47,527 nt of DNA from Sulfurimonas sp. (GTDB lineage Bacteria; Campylobacterota; Campylobacteria; Campylobacterales; Sulfurimonadaceae): the NCBI RefSeq assembly GCF_023229105.1, contig NZ_JALNZY010000005.1, forward strand, positions 1 through 47,527, given 5' to 3'. Position 1 is the stretch's first letter. The number at the start of each line of letters is the position of its first letter. Below the pieces are notes generated by a model. The model did no database searches. It was not told the origin of the DNA and saw only the letters and a program-made list of their open reading frames with translations. The translations under genes and the position numbers were made by a program. Below are positions 15,586 to 22,546 of the stretch, piece after piece.

Positions 15586-16080
15586 TTATTTTATATACTT
15601 TGGAATTAAAAGCTTAATCTTTTTATATATTTTCTCAAAATCAGTAGAATAGACTCTATTGTGTCCAATAGAAGTTATAAAGTTTGTATCTCTATCCCAT
15701 CGTGGCACTAAATGCATGTGGATATGCTCGGCTATTCCAGCTCCAGCAACCTCTCCTAGATTCATCCCGATATTTATTCCTTTAGCACCAAATCCCTCTT
15801 TTAAAAGCCTGACGCTCTTTTGCGCTAAATCGCTTATGTGCAGCCATGTTTGACTTGGAAGCTCCTCTAACTTGTCGGTATGAAGATGAGGGATTATCAT
15901 AAAATGTCCGGGAGTGTACGGGTAACGATTCATCACTATAAAACAGTGCTCATCTCTATAGAGTACATGCAACTCTTCATCATCTTTCTCATGTGAGCTT
16001 ATATGACAAAAAACGCAACCCTCAACCTCTTTTCCTGCCACATACTCATCCCGCCACGGTGCGTATAGAATATCTTTCAT
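15586..16080 (-). CDS. HIT family nucleotide hydrolase/transferase
   Basis: This 164-residue protein has the histidine triad HIHMHLVPRW near residues 117-126, which forms the nucleotidyl-enzyme intermediate. The N-terminal region has the Ap4A-phosphorylase-like CVFCHI and later NRYPYTPGHFMIIP, typical of the branch that handles diadenosine polyphosphates or nucleotidyl-sulfates. A second Cys-His pair (CVFCHISSHE) may bind zinc. AGAGGAT precedes ATG 16080. It lies downstream of the TRAP genes with a 50-base gap and may share their transcript. The substrate is not settled by sequence. Confidence 0.9.
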   Translation of the reverse strand: MKDILYAPWRDEYVAGKEVEGCVFCHISSHEKDDEELHVLYRDEHCFIVMNRYPYTPGHFMIIPHLHTDKLEELPSQTWLHISDLAQKSVRLLKEGFGAKGINIGMNLGEVAGAGIAEHIHMHLVPRWDRDTNFITSIGHNRVYSTDFEKIYKKIKLLIPKYIK

Positions 16081-16130
16081 AATTAAATCCTCTGTTTAAA
16101 TGTTAACTATCATCTGCTTGTGTTACAAAT

Positions 16131-17414
16131 CTATAAAAATGCAAAAACTAAATCCGGAAATAGCATAACCAGCCCAAGCGCTAAAATTTGCAGCAGTATA
16201 AAGGGGATTATCCCTCTATAAATCTCTGCTGTTTTTATGCTATCCCCGGCAACTCCTTTTAGAAAAAAAAGCGAAAGTCCAAAAGGTGGAGTTAAAAAAG
16301 AGGCTTGCAGATTTAGAGCGATTAATATCGCGAACCAAACAGGATCTATCCCAAATGCGTGCATAACCGGAACTAAAATCGGAACAATAATAAAACTTAT
16401 TTCTATAAAATCTATAAAAAAACCAAGTATAAATATACTAAGCATAGCAACTGCTATAAAAACCCAAACATCTCCAATATCGTTAGAGAAAAACTCAAGT
16501 ATCAAATCGCTCCCGCCGAGTTCATTAAAAACAAGAGAAAAAGCGGTTGCCGCAATAAGAATCATAAAAATCATACCACTTAGTTTCACACTGCCTAGCG
16601 TAGCATACTTTAGCATCTCAAAATTTAAAGAGCCGTTAAAAGCTGAGAGCAAAAGGGCGCCAACCACTCCAAATGCTGCTGATTCTGTAGGAGATGCTAT
16701 GCCCGCAAAGATGCTTCCCAAAATAGAGACCATCAAAAGCAAAGGAGGAACCATGGCTATGATTATCTCTTTGATACTTACCTCTTTTACATTTTTTGCA
16801 ACAGGAGCCGCATCGGGCTTTAAATAGGAAAAAATCAAGATGTAAATAATGTAAAGTACCACCAAAACAAGCCCCGGCAAAACCGCTCCCATAAACAACT
16901 CGCCGACACTAACACTCATAACATCGCCTAAAATAATCAAGATAATAGAGGGCGGAATAATCTGCCCAAGTGTCCCGCTTGATGCTATTGTTGCTGAAGC
17001 CAAACCTTTGTCATACCCGGCACGCAGCATAAGTGGAAGCGCAATAACACTCATCATAACAACACTTGCGGATACGACTCCAGTTGAAGCCGCCAGCATT
17101 GCACCAACAAGCACGACACTTACCGCCAAACCACCGCGAACAGTTCGAAATGCGGAGCTCATAGCAAACAAAAGTTTCTCAGCCATAAGCGACTTTTCAA
17201 GCACTAAACCCATAGATATAAATAACGGAACTGCCATAAGTGTACTATTACTCATAATCCCATATATTCGAAAAGGTAAAACAGAAAAAACATCAAAACC
17301 CACGTGGGGAGTCAAAAATGCAAAAGCAATAGCCACGCTAGAAAAAACAAAAGCAACAGGAATGCCTACCATTAAAAGCGCTAAAACAACTACAAACATA
17401 AACATGGATATCAT
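16131..17414 (-). CDS. dctM: TRAP transporter large permease DctM
   Basis: This is the ion-coupled core of a TRAP uptake system: 427 residues with about 12-13 membrane helices. Family motifs include GIPVAFVFSS near the start, GLVLEKSLMAEK, STGVVSASVVMM, SSGTLGQIIPPSIILIILG and LNLQASFLTPPFGLSLFFLKG. The start is ATG 17414, which overlaps the dctQ stop (ATGA) and has GGAGG upstream; a longer ORF from 17426 would remove that ribosome site. The missing binding protein would define the substrate, which in this family is usually an organic acid or taurine-like anion. Confidence 0.93.
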   Translation of the reverse strand: MISMFMFVVVLALLMVGIPVAFVFSSVAIAFAFLTPHVGFDVFSVLPFRIYGIMSNSTLMAVPLFISMGLVLEKSLMAEKLLFAMSSAFRTVRGGLAVSVVLVGAMLAASTGVVSASVVMMSVIALPLMLRAGYDKGLASATIASSGTLGQIIPPSIILIILGDVMSVSVGELFMGAVLPGLVLVVLYIIYILIFSYLKPDAAPVAKNVKEVSIKEIIIAMVPPLLLMVSILGSIFAGIASPTESAAFGVVGALLLSAFNGSLNFEMLKYATLGSVKLSGMIFMILIAATAFSLVFNELGGSDLILEFFSNDIGDVWVFIAVAMLSIFILGFFIDFIEISFIIVPILVPVMHAFGIDPVWFAILIALNLQASFLTPPFGLSLFFLKGVAGDSIKTAEIYRGIIPFILLQILALGLVMLFPDLVFAFL

Positions 17415-17890
17415 AATGACCTCCACATATCAAAGTTGGTTTTTGCATCTTTAATGGCTTGAAGAGATAAAAAAACAAACGAAAGAGGCATAAGAGATTT
17501 TACTAAAAATCTATACTCCAATCCTCCCGGATTTGATGATGCCTCATTTTGAAGATAGCTCATCTGCGTAAAATCTATCCCTATGTAGATAATAAGAAAT
17601 GAAAACGGAAGCACAAAAAAGAGAGAGGATATTATATTGATAAACACTTTTGTTTTTTGTGAAAAGGAGGCATAAAATATATCTACCCTCACATGCGCAC
17701 CTTCTCTTAATGTATAAGCTATACCAAAGAGGATAATAATATCAAAGAGATGCCACTCCAGTTCCTGAAGTGCGACAGAACCAGTTGAGAAAAGGTACCT
17801 CGCTGTTGCATCATAAACAACCAACAAAACCAGTAAAGCAACAACAAAAGCCGTAAAGTAGCCGAGATATTTTATAATTTTATCTATCAT
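17411..17890 (-). CDS. dctQ: TRAP transporter small permease DctQ
   Basis: This 159-residue protein has four membrane helices and the DctQ signature QELEWHLFDIIILFGIAYTL plus GAHVRVDIFY. It pairs with DctM to form the membrane complex. It is first in the operon and is coupled to dctM by ATGA. No dctP (periplasmic binding protein) gene adjoins it; the next gene upstream is an accessory ORF on the other strand. The complex must use a DctP encoded elsewhere or has lost it. Confidence 0.92.
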   Translation of the reverse strand: MIDKIIKYLGYFTAFVVALLVLLVVYDATARYLFSTGSVALQELEWHLFDIIILFGIAYTLREGAHVRVDIFYASFSQKTKVFINIISSLFFVLPFSFLIIYIGIDFTQMSYLQNEASSNPGGLEYRFLVKSLMPLSFVFLSLQAIKDAKTNFDMWRSL

Positions 17891-17964
17891 ATTTTTAAAT
17901 TCTCTTTATATTTTGTTGTATAAACCATGCTATAAACGGTGCACTTAAAGTAAAGGTTGAAGCT

Positions 17965-18120
17965 ATGAAAAAGACTATTGCAAACTCGAACAAGTATTTT
18001 TCTGATGCAAAAGGCAAAGAAAAAATGATTATTAATTCTGTTTATACTTCTGCTAAAGTTGAAGGTTCTAAAACTACAAAAAAAGAGCTCAAAGAACATT
18101 ATAGACTTATTCACTCTTAA
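17965..18120 (+). CDS. Small protein with a Fic-inhibitor-like motif
   Basis: A 51-residue frame runs from ATG 17965 to TAA 18118-18120, with AAAGG upstream. It reads as a charged, helical protein. It contains SAKVEG (about residues 29-34), which fits the S/T-x-x-x-E-G/N inhibition helix of Fic-toxin antitoxins (VbhA, and YhfG/FicA of E. coli), followed by KTTKKELKEHY. The flanks (NKYFSDAKGKEKMI) are also antitoxin-like. No Fic toxin (HPFxxGNG) is present in the window. It may be an orphan antitoxin or another small regulator. Its 3' end overlaps the convergent gene at 18107 by 14 bases. Confidence 0.55.
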   Translation: MKKTIANSNKYFSDAKGKEKMIINSVYTSAKVEGSKTTKKELKEHYRLIHS

Positions 18121-18538
18121 TCTCTTCTAATATTTTCATTTTCAACAACTCTTTCATAGGCTCATAATCACACTCATATCCATCATGAACTCTTTGTATA
18201 TAGTTGTCCTCTTTTTTTAGTTTCAATCCTATCAAAAGCTCTAGTAGTTTTAAGTCTTCTTGTTTTTGTATAAAATCATTATTTGTAGATTTTAAGTAAT
18301 TTATACAAACGCCGTTATCCGCAATAATTTTTTGAATATTATTTGAGTCCCACTCATTCCATGGATTTAAAATAATATCTTCATCATTCACACTACTTAA
18401 TTCATTTTGATTTCTCTTTAAAATAGTTACAGGTGGCTTTTTTTGTTTAAAATATTTTTTATCGGTTTCATACCAATAACTATATTTTTGATTCTCTTTG
18501 CATTTAAAAGCATATAAGAGATATTTAGTTTTTGTCAT
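18107..18538 (-). CDS. Hypothetical protein, next to the restriction-enzyme remnant
   Basis: This 143-residue protein is soluble, rich in K, N, E and aromatic residues, with YKQ-like basic patches and PWNEWDS near its middle. I recognise no family and see no catalytic motif. It starts two bases after the stop of the type ISP-like remnant, so the two are cotranscribed. This is the usual place for an accessory gene of a restriction-modification system, but that role is only inferred from location. The base composition is more AT-rich than the neighbouring murF, which hints at acquisition. Confidence 0.6.
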   Translation of the reverse strand: MTKTKYLLYAFKCKENQKYSYWYETDKKYFKQKKPPVTILKRNQNELSSVNDEDIILNPWNEWDSNNIQKIIADNGVCINYLKSTNNDFIQKQEDLKLLELLIGLKLKKEDNYIQRVHDGYECDYEPMKELLKMKILEEIKSE

Positions 18539-18540
18539 TA

Positions 18541-18741
18541 TTAAATTTTATCAATCTTTTTCATAATAAAATCTGTTTGAACAAGTACATATATGATTTT
18601 GTTATAGTGTTTGAAATCAATTTTAGGTTCATTTTCGTTAATAGATTCAAACAGCTCTTTTAAATGACCTCCATAGCTATGTTCATTTACAGAGCCTGTA
18701 TTGTATTCATTTGTTATTTGAGCTATATATTTATTTATCAT
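18541..18741 (-). pseudogene. Internally deleted type ISP-like restriction-modification gene
   Basis: A 66-residue frame starts at ATG 18741, three bases after murF. Its first part (IAQITNEYNTGSVNEHSY, then LKELFESI and NENEPK) resembles the extreme N-terminus of type ISP restriction-modification enzymes, which begin with a nuclease domain. The last part (HYNKIIYVLVQT, then IMKKID) resembles their C-terminal end. The helicase, methyltransferase and target-recognition parts, usually more than 800 residues, are missing. I infer a large in-frame deletion that fused the two ends. It could also be a genuine small protein. Confidence 0.55.
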
Positions 18742-18744
18742 GAT

Positions 18745-20190
18745 TTATATAAAATTCGGTGCATCGTTTGCAAAGAGTATGATGTCTCCTGCTCTTGTCT
18801 GATGCGCCAACAACTCCTCTATCTTAGACTTGTCATGTAAAATGATTTTATTTTTAACATTTAGATTTTTATCAAAAAGCTCCGCATTTAAAGAGCCTGT
18901 GACGATAGCTATCTCAAAGACAGCGTTGATTGCTTTTATTAGCTCTAGGTTTAGCTCCTCGCTACTCTCAACTAGCCCCGGTGTTACTATAACCTTTCTG
19001 CCCTCATATAGCGAGCAGAGTCTAATGGCCTCTAGCATCCCCTCTATATTTCCGTTATATCCGTCATCTAAGATAAGTTTTCCGCCAGCTTTTATCATTT
19101 GCAACCTATGCTCAACAGGAGATAAACGTTTTACTGCTTCTATAATCTCCTCATAGCTCATGTCAAATGTTTTTGCAATGTGAACCGCTGCTGCAATATT
19201 AATTGTCTGAAATGAACCCAGCACTTTTGTTTGAAAGTGGAGTGTTTCGTTATTGAAAATCATATCAAAATCTGTTCCCTCTAAGGTTGCGTTAATATTT
19301 TGAATCTCATCCCCAAAAAACACAACTTTCTCATGAGGCTCATCGGTAACAGAGTTGTGTATAAACGCACACTCCAGCCTTGGAGATTTCATTATTTCAA
19401 GCTTTGCGGCAATAATATTTTGCAAACTCTTAAAATACTCTATATGAGCCAAACCGACCTTGCCTACAACTACAACCTGAGGCTCTAAAAAGGTTGTAAT
19501 ATCATGTATGTCTCCACTCTCTCTCGCACCCGCTTCACAAATATAGATCTCCGCATCACTCGGCAGGGATTCGTTTATATCTTTGATGATTCCTCCGAGT
19601 GTATTAACGCTTCTTGGAGTTGCATAAACTCTGTACTTTTTGCTAAGTATTTCACGAACAAAATTTTTCGTGCTTGTTTTGCCGTAGCTTCCCGTTATGC
19701 AAACTATCTGAAGCTTTTGCATACTTTGGAGTTTTTTTTGTGCCTCTTTTTTATAAGCCTCAAAGAGAAATTTCTCTATTGCAAAACTTCCAACATAAGT
19801 AAAAAATAGCGGCATAAATACACCATAAATCTCACATGTTGATTTTATAACGCAGAGAAAATCTTGAAAAGTAACTAAAAAAACAAGAATAATCAAAAAT
19901 CTCTTTACTCTCCATGTAAAGACAAGTTTCTTATCTAAGCTTTTATGCCAGATAAAGATTGCCGGTAAAACTGCAAAAAGAAAGAAAATGGTAAAAAATT
20001 TGCCTGTCGTATAGTAGGCAATAAATGGGATGATAAAGTAGATAACATGCCAGTGAGGTTTATGGTGTTTTAAAATTACACGTGATAGCTTATAGTCATA
20101 CCATTGAAGATTTGTTATAAGATACCATCCTAAAACCGTTACAAAAAGAACGTTTGTTATAAAAGCTATTAATATTTCATAATCTTGCAT
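18745..20190 (-). CDS. murF: MurF, UDP-MurNAc-tripeptide D-alanyl-D-alanine ligase, membrane-anchored form
   Basis: MurF adds D-Ala-D-Ala to the peptidoglycan precursor. The catalytic centre has the ATP loop ITGSYGKTSTKN, the metal and substrate motif CEAGARESGDI, and later SPVEHRLQMI and LDDGYNGN. At 481 residues it is longer than E. coli MurF (452). The first 150 or so residues are mostly membrane helices, in place of the usual soluble substrate domain, a layout found across Campylobacterota. It follows ddl and a hydrolase in one operon, each joined by a TAATG overlap, so D-Ala-D-Ala synthesis and its use are coexpressed. Confidence 0.93.
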   Translation of the reverse strand: MQDYEILIAFITNVLFVTVLGWYLITNLQWYDYKLSRVILKHHKPHWHVIYFIIPFIAYYTTGKFFTIFFLFAVLPAIFIWHKSLDKKLVFTWRVKRFLIILVFLVTFQDFLCVIKSTCEIYGVFMPLFFTYVGSFAIEKFLFEAYKKEAQKKLQSMQKLQIVCITGSYGKTSTKNFVREILSKKYRVYATPRSVNTLGGIIKDINESLPSDAEIYICEAGARESGDIHDITTFLEPQVVVVGKVGLAHIEYFKSLQNIIAAKLEIMKSPRLECAFIHNSVTDEPHEKVVFFGDEIQNINATLEGTDFDMIFNNETLHFQTKVLGSFQTINIAAAVHIAKTFDMSYEEIIEAVKRLSPVEHRLQMIKAGGKLILDDGYNGNIEGMLEAIRLCSLYEGRKVIVTPGLVESSEELNLELIKAINAVFEIAIVTGSLNAELFDKNLNVKNKIILHDKSKIEELLAHQTRAGDIILFANDAPNFI

Positions 20191-20927
20191 TAATTATGCT
20201 CCAATGTTTTTAAAAAAGTTTTTTCTATATTTTGCGCTACATCTTTAGCATGGTTTAAAAAAAAGTAGTGATCACCCTCGTAGGTTACAAGCAGAGAGTC
20301 TTTTATGAGCTTCTCTATCTTTTTCGCGCTGCTAATAGGAGTTGCTGTGTCGCTTGTTCCCCAGCAAAGAAGAGCTTTTCCTTTATAAGCAGCAAACTCC
20401 TTAGAAAAATCCTCATCTACGACATTTTTAAAGGTTTGATACATCGGCTCACTCAATTTCTTAGCATCATCTGCTACAAAAAACTCTCTAAACTTACTAA
20501 ATCCAAATAGTTTTAAAAGTTTAAAGAGTGCGATTTTTGTTCTAACTTTAAGAGATTTTGATCTATAGATGCCAGCGCTTGCTACAAGTACCAAAACCTG
20601 TGGCTCAAGAAGAAGCGCAACCTTGCCACCAAAAGAGTGCCCTAAAATAATATCCTTTGACGCATTTAGATGAATCATAAGAAGCTCGACTACTCTTGCA
20701 TAATCTTTTGTCTCAAGAGCTATGTTGCATGTGGAGTTTCCAAATCCCGGTAAATCTATATAGATATGACGAAATGCATCCATATAGGGCGAAAATGCTT
20801 TTTTCATAAGCTCTTTGTTGCTTCCCCAGCCATGTAAGACAATCAAATCTACTTTTGCCTGCGGATTTATAATCTCATAACTAATATCCAAAGTGTGCTG
20901 CAAAAACTGTATTGACTTTATAGCCAT
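20190..20927 (-). CDS. Alpha/beta-hydrolase
   Basis: From ATG 20927 the product has 245 residues. The fold is clear: VLHGWGSN oxyanion region, the nucleophile elbow GHSFGGK and a C-terminal GDHYFFLNH supplying the histidine, with an aspartate in WGTSDTATP. The enzyme class cannot be read from sequence; such genes are annotated as esterases or lactonases. ATG 20927 overlaps the ddl stop by one base (TAATG); longer frames reaching 21023 lie inside ddl and are unlikely. Between ddl and murF it may serve the cell wall, but this is only positional. Confidence 0.85.
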   Translation of the reverse strand: MAIKSIQFLQHTLDISYEIINPQAKVDLIVLHGWGSNKELMKKAFSPYMDAFRHIYIDLPGFGNSTCNIALETKDYARVVELLMIHLNASKDIILGHSFGGKVALLLEPQVLVLVASAGIYRSKSLKVRTKIALFKLLKLFGFSKFREFFVADDAKKLSEPMYQTFKNVVDEDFSKEFAAYKGKALLCWGTSDTATPISSAKKIEKLIKDSLLVTYEGDHYFFLNHAKDVAQNIEKTFLKTLEHN

Positions 20928-21964
20928 TACTTTCCTTTGGCTCTGGTAATTGAGTGAATATACTCGTAGTTTGTTTTTGCTCTTTTTGCATGTGGGAGCG
21001 AATTTGAGAGCATCTCTAGACAATGTTCAAAATCTTCAAAAAGATAGTTTGCCATTGAGCCTGGTATTGGATTAATCTCATTTAGATAAACCTCTCCCTC
21101 AACAACAAAAAAGTCGCATCTAATAAGTGCCCCCTCAAATATATTTTTATATATTTTTTCAAAATTTGCTTTTAGTTTTGACTCTAACTCTTTTGAAATA
21201 TCTGCTTTTAAAACCTGTTGGTTTCGTGAAAAATCCATATACTTTTTCTCAAAATCCAAAAAGTCATTTTTTTGAGGCTCCTCCACTATAGAGAAATGCA
21301 TTTTTCCATTTACCGCAAAACCTGCAAGGTTATACTCTTTTACTCCTTGCAAAAATGGCTCTATTATGACACTGCTATCAAACTCAAAAGCGCTGTCAAG
21401 CGCATAATCTAGCTCACTCTCCTCTTTTACAATACTCACTCCGATAGAGCTTCCAAGACGTGAAGGTTTTACAATAATCGGGTATGGAATTTTTATGTTG
21501 TTATGCTCTTTTAAGCTAAGTTCTTCATGTTTTAGGCTTTTGACTCCCCTTGTACTACAGAGCCATTTCGTGTAGCGTTTATCATACGAAAAAACGCTTG
21601 CATCAATGCGAGGTCCTATATATTTTATGGAGAAAAAGTCCAAAAGTGCGGCTATACTCCCATCTTCTCCGTCTGCTCCGTGAATAAGGTTTAAAACCGT
21701 AGAGTTATGCTCTGTTGAACCAAGTAGTCCTTTTTGAACAAATACCCCACTTGCAATAGAGAGTTTAGGCATCTTTTTGTACTCGCCCCTTGAAAAGGTC
21801 GTAGCCTTCATTTTTGATGCTTCAATCATATAAAATGTGTGGTCTTGATCACAAAAAATAAACGTTAAGTTAAAACTAGAGAGTTTCTGTTTTAAAGTTA
21901 TAGCACTTACTATACTAATTTCATGCTCGAAACTAGCACCTCCAAATAAAATAGTTAATTTCAA
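20927..21964 (-). CDS. ddl: D-alanine--D-alanine ligase
   Basis: Ddl joins two D-alanines with ATP. The protein (345 residues) has the ATP-grasp fold with LIHGADGEDGS, KPSRLGSSIGVSIV and the metal motif NEINPIPGSM. The N-terminus MKLTILFGGASFEHEIS is the substrate-binding signature. It starts with TTG 21964, preceded by AAGGAAA, since the conserved LFGG strand begins there. The gene precedes the hydrolase and murF on one transcript. ruvA ends 16 bases upstream, so ruvA, ddl and murF probably form one operon. Confidence 0.95.
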   Translation of the reverse strand: MKLTILFGGASFEHEISIVSAITLKQKLSSFNLTFIFCDQDHTFYMIEASKMKATTFSRGEYKKMPKLSIASGVFVQKGLLGSTEHNSTVLNLIHGADGEDGSIAALLDFFSIKYIGPRIDASVFSYDKRYTKWLCSTRGVKSLKHEELSLKEHNNIKIPYPIIVKPSRLGSSIGVSIVKEESELDYALDSAFEFDSSVIIEPFLQGVKEYNLAGFAVNGKMHFSIVEEPQKNDFLDFEKKYMDFSRNQQVLKADISKELESKLKANFEKIYKNIFEGALIRCDFFVVEGEVYLNEINPIPGSMANYLFEDFEHCLEMLSNSLPHAKRAKTNYEYIHSITRAKGK

Positions 21965-21979
21965 TCCATATTTCCTTAA

Positions 21980-22546
21980 TTAAAATGTTTTTAGAAGTCT
22001 CAGAGCCTCTTTTACTAATGAAGCGGTATCATCTGTAGTGCACTGGCTAAGTGCTTTTGAAATTTTATCTTTTTTAAATCCTAAAGACTCCAAAGCTTCA
22101 CTAGCTTGTGTAAATGAGCTGTTTATCGCCTCATTTTGCGATAAAATAAGTTGGGCATCAAAACCGCTTAGTTCAACTAAAATCCGCCCTGCACTCTTAG
22201 GACCAATTCCCGGAACTTTCTTTACACCGCTCATATCTTTGTTGTTTATTACGACTCCAAACTGAGCAGGCGTATAAGTTGAACATATTGCCATAGCGAC
22301 TTTTGGACCTACTCCATTTATCTTAAGCAGTCTCTCAAAGAGTTTCTTTTCTCCTAGCTCCAAGAAACCATAAAGCAGCTGCGCATCTTCTCTTATTACT
22401 TGTGAGGTAAAGAGTTTTACATTATCACTTCCTATGGCTGAAAAACTTTGAAGCGATATAAACACTTCATAAACTACTCCTTGAACCTCTATATGTACAA
22501 ATGACGGCTCTTTATATACTATATCTCCTCTTAAGCCTACTATCAC
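21980..22546 (-). CDS. ruvA: Holliday junction branch migration protein RuvA
   Basis: RuvA binds Holliday junctions as a tetramer and loads RuvB. This 188-residue protein has the N-terminal OB fold (MIVGLRGDIVYKEPS), the helix-hairpin-helix pair LLKINGVGPKVAMAI and VKKVPGIGPKSAGRI, and a short C-terminal RuvB-contact domain. The start is GTG 22546, sharing GTGA with the stop of the upstream DUF342 gene. ruvB and ruvC are not in the window. The length is close to that of other Campylobacterota RuvA. Confidence 0.95.
   Translation of the reverse strand: MIVGLRGDIVYKEPSFVHIEVQGVVYEVFISLQSFSAIGSDNVKLFTSQVIREDAQLLYGFLELGEKKLFERLLKINGVGPKVAMAICSTYTPAQFGVVINNKDMSGVKKVPGIGPKSAGRILVELSGFDAQLILSQNEAINSSFTQASEALESLGFKKDKISKALSQCTTDDTASLVKEALRLLKTF

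Noticed and set aside
17887..18114. A 75-residue minus-strand ORF upstream of dctQ that could have been a missing dctP part
   Set aside because: It is rich in Cys, Phe and Asn with no motif, and lies opposite the better-supported small Fic-inhibitor-like gene. DctP proteins are over 300 residues.
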